From Ceratorhiza oryzae-sativae (taxonomy: Eukaryota; Basidiomycota; Agaricomycetes; Cantharellales; Ceratobasidiaceae), in contig JARWMV010000234.1 in NCBI GenBank assembly GCA_030998015.1, positions 62,001-126,000 on the forward strand: DNA of 64,000 nucleotides, written 5' to 3'. A program made the translations under genes and the position numbers. The notes beneath the pieces are model-generated. The model ran no database searches. It was not told where the DNA came from and saw only the letters and a program-made list of their open reading frames with translations. Below, one piece after another: positions 21,762 to 33,293 of this stretch (the stretch's first letter is position 1; each line of letters begins with the position of its first letter).

Positions 21762-23763
21762 ATGACAATCACCCAAACGCACCCAGTCGACGTCTCCCTC
21801 AAACGGGAAAGGCCGCATTCGAAATTTGACCATTCAGAGAACATAGCAAAGCGTCCTCGGAATGAACCGACAAACGGCACCGAGGAGGTGACACACCTAA
21901 ATATTAAGCCCTCTGGCAATCTTCTACTGTGCTCTGCAAAGTCAATCAGGGGCTCTGGCCTAGGCTCGCTTCGTGTTTTCACAGATCCACTCTTGTTGTC
22001 GATAATTGGTTTGCTAGCGGCAAAGGAGGTTCTGTATTTCGGCTCTTGTTCAAAAGCGCTCTTTGCGTACTGTGCGCATCAGCCCATCTGGAAAGACTTG
22101 TTCGTCAGCATCTGCGATGGAAAACTCAACTCATGGGCAGGTACCTGGCGTAAAACGTACCTACAACAATTCGGACCTAATGGTCAAGATTTTATACAAA
22201 AAGAGCAGTGTATGCGACCGGTCCCCGAGACGCCTACCATCGATTGCTCAGGCTTATTTTCCGACGAGCTGTACCAGCCCTATCTATGCGCTAATACTGA
22301 TGTTACTCGATATTTCTACCCACGTAACCGACGGGATGGAGCGGCCGTCTTGTCTCGGTCGACTATGGTTCGTGTCGAAGCGAGTGACTTGACACCACAA
22401 TCCTTCGCTGAAGATTTTGGTGCAAAGTCAGAACCTTTGATTGTGGCAAACGCATTGAGACACTTTTCGTGGCCCGCATATGCTCCAGAAATCGGCCAAG
22501 ACGGGACATCTGCACCACGCTGGGCGTTTGAAACCCTACTCAAGCGATTCTCCTTGACGCCTTTTCGGGCTGAAGCTTTCGACTGCAGTTTACAGACATA
22601 CAGCGACTACATGTCCAACTGCTCTCATGATGATGCACCTGTATATTTGTTTGATAGCCGGTTCGTTGAAAAGACTGTGGCCGGAGACGATTCAGGCATG
22701 GGTGCAGATTATGAGCCACCGACTTTGTTCGGCGAAGATCTGTTCAAGCTCATGGGGGATAAACGGCCCGATTACCGCTGGTTGGTACGTCTAATGCGAA
22801 CCAGCACGAGTATCCGCTCAAGCTTGTTTGCCAGATCATTGGTCCTGAAAGATCAGGCAGCACCTTTCACAAAGATCCAAACGCAACGAGCGCATGGAAC
22901 GCTGTACGCTGCTTCATTTCACACCCATCGCACCATAGTCTAATTTTTCAAACATGTAGGTCATCACAGGGAGCAAAGGCTGGATCATGTTCCCACCAGA
23001 CGTCTGCCCACGGGAGTCTATGTCTCCGAAGACGAGGCCGAAGTCACCTCCCCACTTTCACTCGCGGGTTCGTCTCAGTAGTCACCACTTGCCTCCTTTC
23101 TTCTAATCAATCAATCAGAGTGGTTCATGTCCTACTTTGACGCTGCGTGGGCGGAGTATGGACCGAACTCTAGCTCGGCGAGCAACCGCGGCAAGATGCG
23201 GATCGGCGTATGCCACGCTGGGGAAATCGTCTATGTGTGCGCCATCTCTTGTTTTCATTGCATCACACAGACACCAACAGTTTTGTTCCATCAGACCAAG
23301 CGGCTGGTGGCATTTAGTCGTCAACCTCGAGTCATCTGTCGCAGTGACCCAAAACTTTGCCTCAGAACACGAGGTCAGTATACTCCGTCGTGCACCCAAA
23401 CCACTCCCTAACGTGCGAGAAAAAAAAACTCTCATACAGCTCGTGAATGTACTCCGCTTTATGCGCGACAAGCCCGACCAGATCTCCGGATGGTCAGACG
23501 ACATCCATTGCGTCGAATTGTTTGACACGTTCTGCAATGTCCTTCGGCAAGAGCGACCTGATACACTTCAAAAAGCACTTGAAATCCTCGATAGAGCACC
23601 GAGAAGACGGGCAACAGGGAGTGTTTGGGACCAGGTCACCAAGTCACAGACGGAAAAGGTGGATCGAAATTTCTCGTTTGGGTTTGACGTTGATGATGAG
23701 GGCGAAGATGGCAATGGTTCAGAAGGCGGAGTGGAGCCATCTGTCTTTGTTCTTGCAAGCTGA
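21762..23763 (+). CDS. F-box and JmjC-domain protein, JMJD6-like
   Basis: The start at 21762 opens one long exon to 22780. Residues 65-120 resemble an F-box (LRVFTDPLLLSIIGLLAAKEVLYFG, PIWKDLF). A JmjC fold follows: FAEDFGAKSEPLIVANAL, APVYLFDSRF, then, after an intron, GPERSGSTFHKDPNATSAWN (HxD iron ligands), GSKGWIMFPPDVCP, and across another intron IVYVPSGWWHLVVNLE (distal His). The C-terminal segment is QISGWSDDIHCVELFDTFCNVL, ending EPSVFVLAS at 23763. This is the JMJD6/phosphatidylserine-receptor group of 2-oxoglutarate oxygenases (protein lysyl hydroxylase or arginine demethylase in animals); fungal members often carry an F-box. Ligands are intact, so activity is expected; the substrate is unknown. 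Confidence 0.88.
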
Positions 23764-23974
23764 GTTAGAGTGGTGTATCTTGCGCCCTCTGAATTCTGGT
23801 CATTTAGGCGACATGAAGTCTGTACACATGTCCAATTACCCAAAAGGAAAAAAAAAGACCATAGAACTCTATCATCGTATCCAGAGCCGTACGAAAAGCA
23901 GTGTCGATAGAGCAACAAGGGCTAGAGCAAACACGCGAGGAACTATCTACTAGCCGGTCATTGTCAGCATACAG

Positions 23975-25379
<1,405 letters not shown>

Positions 25380-25532
25380 TTTAGGGATGGGCGTTGCTGG
25401 CAAGAACTCGCGAATCCTATTTCCAATTATAGCGCTTACCCAGACATCAGTCATATCCCCGCTCGCTTCATAAACTCGACCGCGACGTCGTCGGCTGCTT
25501 ACTCTCCTTCATATCTCGAACTTTCATCTACA

Positions 25533-26657
25533 ATGTCGGAAGCCGGACCCGAATCCGAAACAGCAGCAGCAGCAGCACCTTCCACTGTCCCATTCTTCAA
25601 AAAGAAAGCTCGAGCACGTCCAACCACTGCTCGCCAGCGTTCGGTCTCCCCTTCTGGCGATGCAGCCTCGTCATCCGCGGGCCCATCCAAAACCCAAGTG
25701 GTCCTCCCCAAAAAACGACAAGCACATAATCCTCTCATCCAAGGTACCAAGCGCGTTCGTACCGAGAATGATGAGGGCCCAGACGTCCAGTGGCGCGCTG
25801 GACAGGGTATTACACGTGAAGAGGCCGAGGTGGAGCTGGCTGCCATGGATGGAGAGGAAGCTGCAGAGTTCTTGAGAAAAGCGGCGAGAGATGCTGGAAG
25901 GGAGGACGCTATCGATGACGGACAGTATCACGGCCAAGCGGCATACAAGACTCACATCAAGAAAAGGGAGGGAGGAGAAAAGCCCAAGGCCATGCGGATA
26001 GGCCCCCAACGCGGTTCTAATACTATCAAGACCGTTACGTTGGTGGACTACCAGCCAGACGTATGTAAAGACTACAAAGGTGAGTTTTATTCGTTTGCGT
26101 GGGCCAACTTGGGCTAATAATGTTGTAGAAACTGGCTACTGCGGTTTCGGAGACACTTGCAAATTCTTGCATGATCGAGGAACCTGTAAGTCTTGGCTGC
26201 CTGCTTGAACGAGTTGACAGAGCTTGACATAACTCGCAGATATGCAAGGATGGCAACTTGACAAGATGGCCGCTGCACCTCAACAGCAGGGCGGTAACGA
26301 CTCTGACTCTGACTCGGACGAAGACATACCTTTTGCATGTTTCATTTGCCGAAAGGAATACACTGAGCCGTAAGCGCTCTCCGTTGTATTCCTGTGCTTA
26401 ATGTATTAACCTGTTCGTTTAGTGTGGTCACACGTTGCGGTCACTACTTTTGTAGTGCTTGTGCCATCAAACGATTTGCCAAAACTCCAAAATGCGTTGC
26501 GTGCGGCGCGCCAACTGGTGGCATATTCAACCGCGCAGACAAGGTCATCAAAAAGCTCAACGACAAGCGGGCCGCAAAGGAGGCTGCTGCCGAAAATAGC
26601 GATGAGGAAGGCGAAGGTCCCAAGATTTCTATCGGGGACTCGGATGGCGACGACTAG
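25533..26657 (+). CDS. cwc24: Pre-mRNA splicing factor Cwc24 (C3H and RING zinc fingers)
   Basis: The start at 25533 gives a Ser/Ala/Pro head followed by [18 protein letters not shown]. The central region [16 protein letters not shown] is conserved in RNF113/Cwc24. Across an intron comes a CCCH finger ([24 protein letters not shown]), then MQGWQLDK, an acidic stretch, and a RING finger ([35 protein letters not shown]). It ends in an acidic tail at 26657. Cwc24 acts on the catalytic spliceosome near the 5' splice site. Length is about 320 residues with three or four introns. It converges with the SmB gene, so two splicing genes sit tail to tail. Confidence 0.95.
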
Positions 26658-26851
26658 AGCAATCGATACCTCAAGCAGGATTTTTCATGGCTGATCCTTG
26701 ATGTATTTTACGCAGCATATCTTGTACTCATTACCCAACCGCAATCTTGAATGTAATTCAACAAATGCGTATTGAGGTACAGACAGGAGTGGATATAGCA
26801 TTTTTGGGTAGTGGCTTGATTGTAAAAGGCGTGAGATCGTTTGCCAATAAT

Positions 26852-27659
26852 TTACTGTGGAGGCTGGAAGCTATAAGCGAAATTTAGCAAAAACAGATAA
26901 ATTAAGCGAGGAAAATAAGTATGCGTACCCAGGTGGTGGTCCGCCGAAGCCCGGTGGCGGGAATGGCATACCAGGAGGGAATCCTGGCGGTGGCATTCTA
27001 CCAAATGAGAGTTAGATAATATCTTGATACGTAAAAGAGAGACGTACCCTCGTCCGAACCCAGGCATACCTGGAGGCATGCCAGGAGGAGCGCCAAACGG
27101 CATAGGCCGACCTGCCATGGCTGGGTGGGGGCATACATACGCGTCAGGTTCCAACGAACACCAGCTCAGAGATGTAAAACGCACCAGGAGGCATCATTCC
27201 CATACCACGACCAGCGGGCATACCGCGTCCGGGGCCGGGAGGAAGCTATCGACCCAATTAGTCAATCTCATAGGATCATACTTTGGAACCCACAAACTTA
27301 CAGTGCTCTTGTTCTTGTCTTCATCTCCAGCGGGCGGGGGACCTTCGACGCTGATGCTGACGACCGTCTCTCCCCTCAGAATGATCAACCCCAACGTTCG
27401 CTTGAGCTCCTGCTCGACAGCAGCTTCGTCTCCCTTCTTCTTGCTCTTGACGCGTCTAAACTCTTCGCAATCGACGAGCACGAGATTCATATGCTTATCG
27501 AACGCGAGCATCTGCCCAGTCAAGTTTCGTCCGTCGTTGAGCGTAACTTTGAGCCTCCAATTGATGAGGCCCAGCATCTTGCCACCTTTGCTCTTTCCTG
27601 GCGCCTGATTTGGAATACATTAAGCAATTTGTGCGATCAGTAAGACTTGGGCTGACCAT
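26852..27659 (-). CDS. smb1: Small nuclear ribonucleoprotein Sm B
   Basis: Core Sm-ring protein of U1, U2, U4 and U5 snRNPs. The Sm domain is in one exon: MLGLINWRLKVTLNDGRNLTG, LAFDKHMNLVLVDCEEF (Sm1), LGLIILRGETVVSISVEGPPP (Sm2). Upstream, a single-codon first exon (ATG at 27659) joins through an intron (27656 to about 27607) to APGKSKGGK, reproducing the GKSxKML start of metazoan and fission yeast SmB. The tail is Pro/Gly/Met/Arg-rich (PGRGMPAGRGMGMMPPG, PGMPPGMPGFGRG, FGGPPPG) as in SmB/B', ending FQPPQ at 26852 after a last intron. The one-codon exon is inferred from the protein fit; its donor (GTCAGC) is weak. Confidence 0.92.
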
Positions 27660-28244
27660 TTTATGCGAGTTTGAGCTGATGCGAAATCAGCCGGTGACAA
27701 AAATTGGGTTGTGGGTGGCCGACGCCGCGAGGTACGTGCGCTCGACCACTCGGCGCTTAGCACTTGTGGTCCTGGATGACTAAGCCACCATCCGCAGAAA
27801 TGTTCATTTCGCACACCACCGAGTCTGCTAGGCATTCGCTCTTTTTGTTGGTCGCACACGTTATAATGGCCCCATTTCTGTGATTTTTCACAGCCTAGTG
27901 GACTCGGACGTGGTCGTTGCCGAGTCCCGCTTGGCCAACACCCCAGCCCCGGGCTCGGAAGAACATGTCAGCGAAACTATTCCGGTATGGTAACCCGTTG
28001 CGTTATCCCCCATAATTCCTCACTATCTTATGGAATCAGCCCCCTCGCCGGTCCCTACACGTCGTTTTTCACAAGCTTGCGCCGAGTGGGGGAGGCCGTG
28101 CCCACACATTCCATAAATGGCTATTGAGCGCCTAGTATCCCTATTCAGTGGATAGCGGCTGGGTGGATAAGAGCCTGTCACTGACATCACACCACTTTGC
28201 GCTCACGATCATATCTCTGACTCGGCCTCCAAGTTTTCCACGAG
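27660..28244. promoter_or_regulatory. Divergent upstream region of SmB and lipase
   Basis: 585 bp between the SmB start (-) and the lipase start (+), so it holds both promoters. Apart from C-rich and T-rich patches near 27900-28070 I see no defined element and no gene. Confidence 0.45.
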
Positions 28245-30920
28245 ATGAGTTCGTTCTCATTCTCCCCGACCTCGCCAACATATCCCAGACCGCTGAGCGT
28301 GGATGTCAACGGGAACATCACAACCGAGGATGTTCATGCTCAACTACGTGCTCTCCACTCTGACGAACTCGTCTCAATATCTCCTCCCACCGTGCTTGGG
28401 ACCTTCTACGGCTGGGTAAAGGGATACATGAAGTTCTTGTGGATGATTTGGGGCCATGTTATCACTCTTGGGTGTGAGTAAATTTTGTTGGAGAGATCAA
28501 CTCATTCGAGAGCGGAAATAGTAGATACCGATACCGAGACGTTCGAATGGACTCTCGTGTTTGCAATCATAACTACAGTGCTGCTCGTGCCGATGCTCAT
28601 CTTCTGTATGCTCCTTTCCCTGCCGGCCGTCCAAGCTCCTGCATTCAAACTGTATGCATACGGTACGCTCAACATCCACTTTTCAGTCCTAAACTTGCCT
28701 CACCTTTGATAAATTAGCTGTAACAACTCCTATGTATGAATCCTGGTGGAATGGCGACAAGCGCGCACTTGCCGCTTCTCGCGCCGCGCTCTGCAAACCA
28801 GCCGAAGGGCGCGGTTCGAAGTTTGGGTCAGGCTACGACAATCGCCATTTTGACCTCGATATTGCACGGCTTTTGTAAGTTGTGGCCCTATTGTTGTCGA
28901 GGTGGTTGGCGTGGCGCCGTTTTGATGTCCATTGATATCGGTTGATCATGCGTGTTGGACTCTCAACCACTCTCGTCTCCTTTCTGACATCCCTCTCCCT
29001 CGTCGGATTTTGTTTTTTCGCCATGACTGACTCTTCTACGTTGAAAATAGACTTCAATTCTCTGGCCTAGTATATGAACATGACTCAACCGCCGTCCGTC
29101 GTGCGCTCGCGATCATCAAAGCCAACACCCCTCTCGACATCTTTGGAACCCTTCGCGGGCGCGGACGCGTCAGCCTCGACAAATTCATCGGAGAAGTTCC
29201 AGCACAACTCGCGCGGGCTGCTCTCACAGGCGAAGAAATCGTTGCAGACGTCCTGGGCGTCGACTCGCGTGGTCGGGTGGAGGCCACGCTCTCGCCTACG
29301 CTCTTGCCGCCTCCACCTCCACCTTCCGGAGCGAGTCCAGCTGGCAGCGACAATGCGATTCGAGGACACCTCGCTGGATCCGGGATCGAGTATGAACCTG
29401 TGTCCGAGTTGAATGGTGTCGGAAGCGCGTTTGCCGCCCTGTTTTGGCACCCGCACGAACCTTGGATCGTCGTTGCGTTCAAGGGTACCAGTCCTACAGA
29501 GTTTGATGAATGGGTGACAGACTTGACGTTTACGAGGGAGGATATCGGCACGCATATTCCTGGGTTCGGAAAAGGTGAGTCCAAGGCCTGTTTGTGAAGA
29601 AAAAGGTTGAGGCTTGATAAATAATGAACAGTTCACTCTGGATTCAAGGCCCGGGTGTTCCCCGACGAAGCCCGCGCGCCGAGGTCGTTGAGAGAACATT
29701 TGAAGAGGCACGCTGAACAACTCCGAGATTGGTGGAAACCACCGAGTGAGGCTGAGCGTAAACTACGCGACTTGCCCGTTCGGACACCGTATGGTAAGCC
29801 ACTGTGCTTTCCCAAGCCTCCTCGTTCTCGGTCTGATTCTCTTGAAAAGATACCATTCGTGACAGTATCCAAATCGTCGCCGACAACTTGACCAAGAACA
29901 CCGGAATCCACTCGATCAACGTTTACTTTACTGGACATTCGCTTGGATGCGCCACCGCGTCACTGGCATACGCACGTGCTGTGGCAAAACAGAATACGGA
30001 TTACAAGTCCAATGTGCGGATTCGCGATGCATACTTGTTCGCCGCGCCCGTCATTGGAGATGTCAAGACTCGAGACGCGTTCAATCGCATTATGGGTATG
30101 GGCTTGCCGAGATCGATGTGGAGAGTGACAAACGCAAGTACCGTCAGAGGGGCAAGGGTGAAGATGCTAACATGGCATGTATGTAGGGACCTGATGCTGT
30201 TGCTGGAATGTTGCCAGAGATGGGAGACAGGGTGCCCTTGTCAGTTCACCCAGAGAACCCTGTTGCGTTTGCGCACCTAGGTAAGCCAAATCCATATTTA
30301 GTCATATTTATCTCATACATACGATATCACAGGGCTTGAGCTCAAGATGGCTCCAGCGGGGCCCAAAGGTCAGGGTGCACAGGTCGAAGCTGTCGTCGCA
30401 CCTCACCGACCAGTCTGGGAGCCGGTTACCATCGTGCAAGCAACACATTACGGACGCGAGGAAGAAAAGGGCGGCCGGGGTGGTACAACCAACGACGACG
30501 ATTCAGGGGTGTTTTCAGAGACCGCAAGCGAGCGTTCGACTAGGGCGCGAATCGTGAACCGCGCACGATTGAACCTCGCATCGGTGAAAGAGCTGCCGTT
30601 TGGAATTGGGTATGTGCTCTGGCTGGGTGTCAGCCATATCATATGTGAGTTGGGATGTCGCTCAGCGTGATAGGGGCTTTGCTCTGACGTTTTTCCGGTT
30701 GGATTAGCGTGTTATTGGGTGAGTCGTCGCTCTGGACTCTCTATTGTGCCACAGTTGGGATATGCATGATGGCATCGGGATCGTCCGTGGCTGGAGCCGG
30801 GACAACGGATAGTTTATGTGTTTCGCTGATTGGGTGTGCGTGAACCTGATTGCTGACGTGGGGGTGTAGGACCAGATACTGTACGTCGAGCCGGGCGAGT
30901 GCGTATGGGTGGAGAACTAG
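28245..30920 (+). CDS. Membrane-anchored class 3 lipase-like protein
   Basis: The start at 28245. The N-terminus has two hydrophobic stretches (FLWMIWGHVITLG and LVFAIITTVLLVPMLIFCMLL), suggesting membrane anchoring. The lipase 3 region follows: LQFSGLVYEHDSTAV, ALFWHPHEPWIVVAFKGTSP, TEFDEWVTDLTF, VHSGF, then INVYFTGHSLGCATASLAYA with the catalytic Ser in GHSLG. RIRDAYLFAAPVIGD and a late VTNA...GPDAVAGMLPEMGDRVPL come next; an Asp there is the likely second catalytic residue. The end reads DQILYVEPGECVWVEN at 30920 after two small exons. It has about ten introns and 700 residues, long for a secreted fungal lipase. It could act on membrane lipids; the substrate is unknown. Confidence 0.85.
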
Positions 30921-31316
30921 GGGTATGGGCGGAGAACATAGACTTTTCTTGGAATAGACGGGGATCTGTTGGCTCCCCTTTTGGAGGCTTCCAGGTGCTA
31001 TGCGATTGCTTTTGTTTAGGCCTGTGAGTGTGCTTTTACGGAATGAGATGCTCTTTGGTCCACTCTCTGCGGTCTGTTCTGGGTGTGTGTGTTGGGGCGG
31101 AGACGGCGGGCTGGGGGCACAGGACCGGTCGTCGGGTCGGTGGTGCGGGGAGGCCGACGTCGGCCTTAGGAGCGAAGAGTCACGTGTGACGGTGGTGGGG
31201 ATTTTTGATTGTCCCGCCTGGCCAAACATCGGCCAAACAGACTTCGAGCGTGTGGCCGCTGATAATAGCGCAGCGAGTATATATACCCAGCGCCGGGCAC
31301 CGTCTGCCAGTCCATC
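30921..31316 (+). promoter_or_regulatory. Upstream region of the Clp1-like gene with TATA box
   Basis: About 400 bp. A strong TATATATA lies at 31278-31285, 31 bp before the ATG at 31317. This is the clearest core promoter on the plus strand in the window and favours that ATG over earlier open frame. No other motif assigned. Confidence 0.55.
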
Positions 31317-32352
31317 ATGTCCCGCGTCGTCCCCGCACACAAGCGCCACACCCGGCCCCCGACGAGCGCCCTCGCTCAGCTCGCCCGCGCCCACCGCGCC
31401 CGCGATGCCAAAGGCCCCCACCTCCAGCTCGCGACGCCCCCGACGACGCCCGAGCCCCAGCCAGACGGCTCCGTGCGCCTGTCCATGCCGCGCCAACTCC
31501 CTCGCCCGCTGCTCCGCCCAGTCACCTGGCCGCGCTCGCAGCGATCGACCCCGAGCTCGCATCCATCCCCGTTGAGTTTGTCCGCCGCAGCGTGCTCGCC
31601 ATGTCCAAGCGGTGAGTCTCGGTCGTTGGCCCCCGCGAGCTTTGGTCGCTCATCCAGGACAGGATCTGCGATGCAATGGCGACGGTTGTGCCCAGAGTCC
31701 TTCCCCCAAGCCCCCTCCCATCAACACTCGAATGCATAGCGCGCGATCCATCCGTTGAGCTGGGCGACATGCCCACGCACTTTCTCGTTGTCTACAACCC
31801 ACGAGTAGGCAAACAACGTGGTCTTCTTTTCCCTGCCCACTCGCTTGTGCTCGCATCCCAGTGCTCGAGTCTCACTCGCTTCAGCCCGACCACGCGTCAG
31901 CTCTCGGACGACAACAGCACGCTGACCGTCCCCCTCATGGCCTAGGGGTACCAGCCCCCCATGCGTTTAGCATCCTCAACGCGTTCTTGTACACACACGA
32001 CCCCCGACAACTCCTTGCTGCGCTGCTGCCGCTCCCCTGTGCTGCCCGGGACTCGATCTCTCACGAATCAGCTGGCGTGGCGCCGAGACTGTCACGCACC
32101 ATGGCTGAATGGCTCTCCATGCGTGCTCTGCTGGCGGCGCTCAAAAAGGTGCATGGTGTATGGGCGAACGCTGCAAGTCTGGGTGTCAACGACGAACGGT
32201 TATGGACGATCATCCGGTTCGTGTGGACCGTTCTCATTGGCGCAGTCGAGCGGAGCGCGGGCGTGGCGCCACCAAACGTGTACACCGACGACGAAGAGGC
32301 TGACCTCGTTGACCAGGCTTTGGGTGATGCGCCTCCCCCATACGAGGCGTAA
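31317..32352 (+). CDS. Clp1-like protein (sexual development family), with frame breaks
   Basis: The ATG at 31317, just after a TATA box, gives MSRVVPAHKRHTRPPTSALA. The frame then moves to HLAALAAIDPELASIPVEFVRR, either by a short intron with weak donor (about 31459-31507) or by a lost base. An in-phase intron 31612-31662 leads to ICDAMATVV, LGDMPTHFLVVYNP, GLLFPAHSLVLASQCSSL and LTVPLMA. At 31941 one base seems lost; the next frame continues LGVPAPHAFSILNAFLYTHDP, ALKKVHGVWANAASLGV, ERLWTIIRFVWTVLIGAVER and ends PPPYEA at 32352. The THFLV(V)xN, FPxHSLVLASQC, F-L-Y-T and HG(L/V)WxNAxxLGV blocks match what I recall of Clp1-like proteins, needed for clamp formation in Coprinopsis and dikaryon growth in Ustilago. 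Recall-based, so moderate. Confidence 0.6.
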
Positions 32353-33293
32353 CCTCTCCCCCTTGCTACCCTCCACCCGCTTCTCGTGCACTACCCTCTA
32401 TCATCACATGCATCGCTACCCCTGTATGATCCTAAAACGTACCGCACCGTGTTCTACTATAACTTTTATTTGCTATGTATCTGTATGCATCGCCTACCCC
32501 TGTTTCGTTGGCTAAATATATATATTAATGAAAGTCTCACTCGCGTTGCGTTCAACAAAAGGCTGCCCAAAACGGGTAATGCATGTGTTCCGTACGTGGG
32601 GGTGCGGCGGAATCTGATTCAGCTGGCGCACATTGCAAATTTGATCGTGCGGGTGTTTATTTTGCAAGTGCTCGTCTAGCGCCCGAACTCTAATAGCGAC
32701 GAGCACTCCGTCATCTCCGTCCTACCGGGCTAGCGCGAGTTTGCGTGTGGTACGTGCCGGTCGCTCCGTTTGTCTCGTTCACACACACTCACAGCAATGT
32801 GCATCCACTATAACGAATACATAAACAGAGTTGGACCTCCGCTCTGGTCACCTGTCGTCATCGCATACGGTCAACTGCCCAGAGGAACTCTAAATTTTCG
32901 TCATTTCAGCACCGCGCCTAACAATCGACTATTGTGCTACCCGTCCTCCACGAGCCACACACTGGTGAGTCTCTCGGTTATACAAGACCCAAAGGGGGAG
33001 GATGCGAAACGAATACCCGCCAGGGGTTGAGGCTGGTCGGAGGTTTAAACGATAAACTTGCCAGACACACTCTTTCATTTGGTCTGCGCTACTTGGGGGG
33101 CGATCACTTATTATGATGAACTGAACACTAAAAGTCTATATTGACTCTAGATCTCCGTCGACTGGTCCTACCAGTGTTTGCGCTCGCACGAATTCAGCGA
33201 CCGGATATTATCCGCTGGACCACTAGGACCGTCTACGGGACATCGGCCTCGCTCTGTGCCCATACCGGCGTTTGTCGCTCATACTCGACCACC
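32353..33293. other. Intergenic between Clp1-like gene and Trm1
   Basis: About 940 bp. The last 150 bp (33144-33293) stay open in the Trm1 frame and read like a mitochondrial presequence (see findings). The rest holds 3' UTR sequence and no recognised gene; small open frames look random. Confidence 0.45.

Noticed and set aside
31000..31575. Two overlapping long GC-rich open frames before and over the Clp1-like start
   Set aside because: Begin upstream of the TATA box and show only Pro/Arg/Ala-rich shadow composition.
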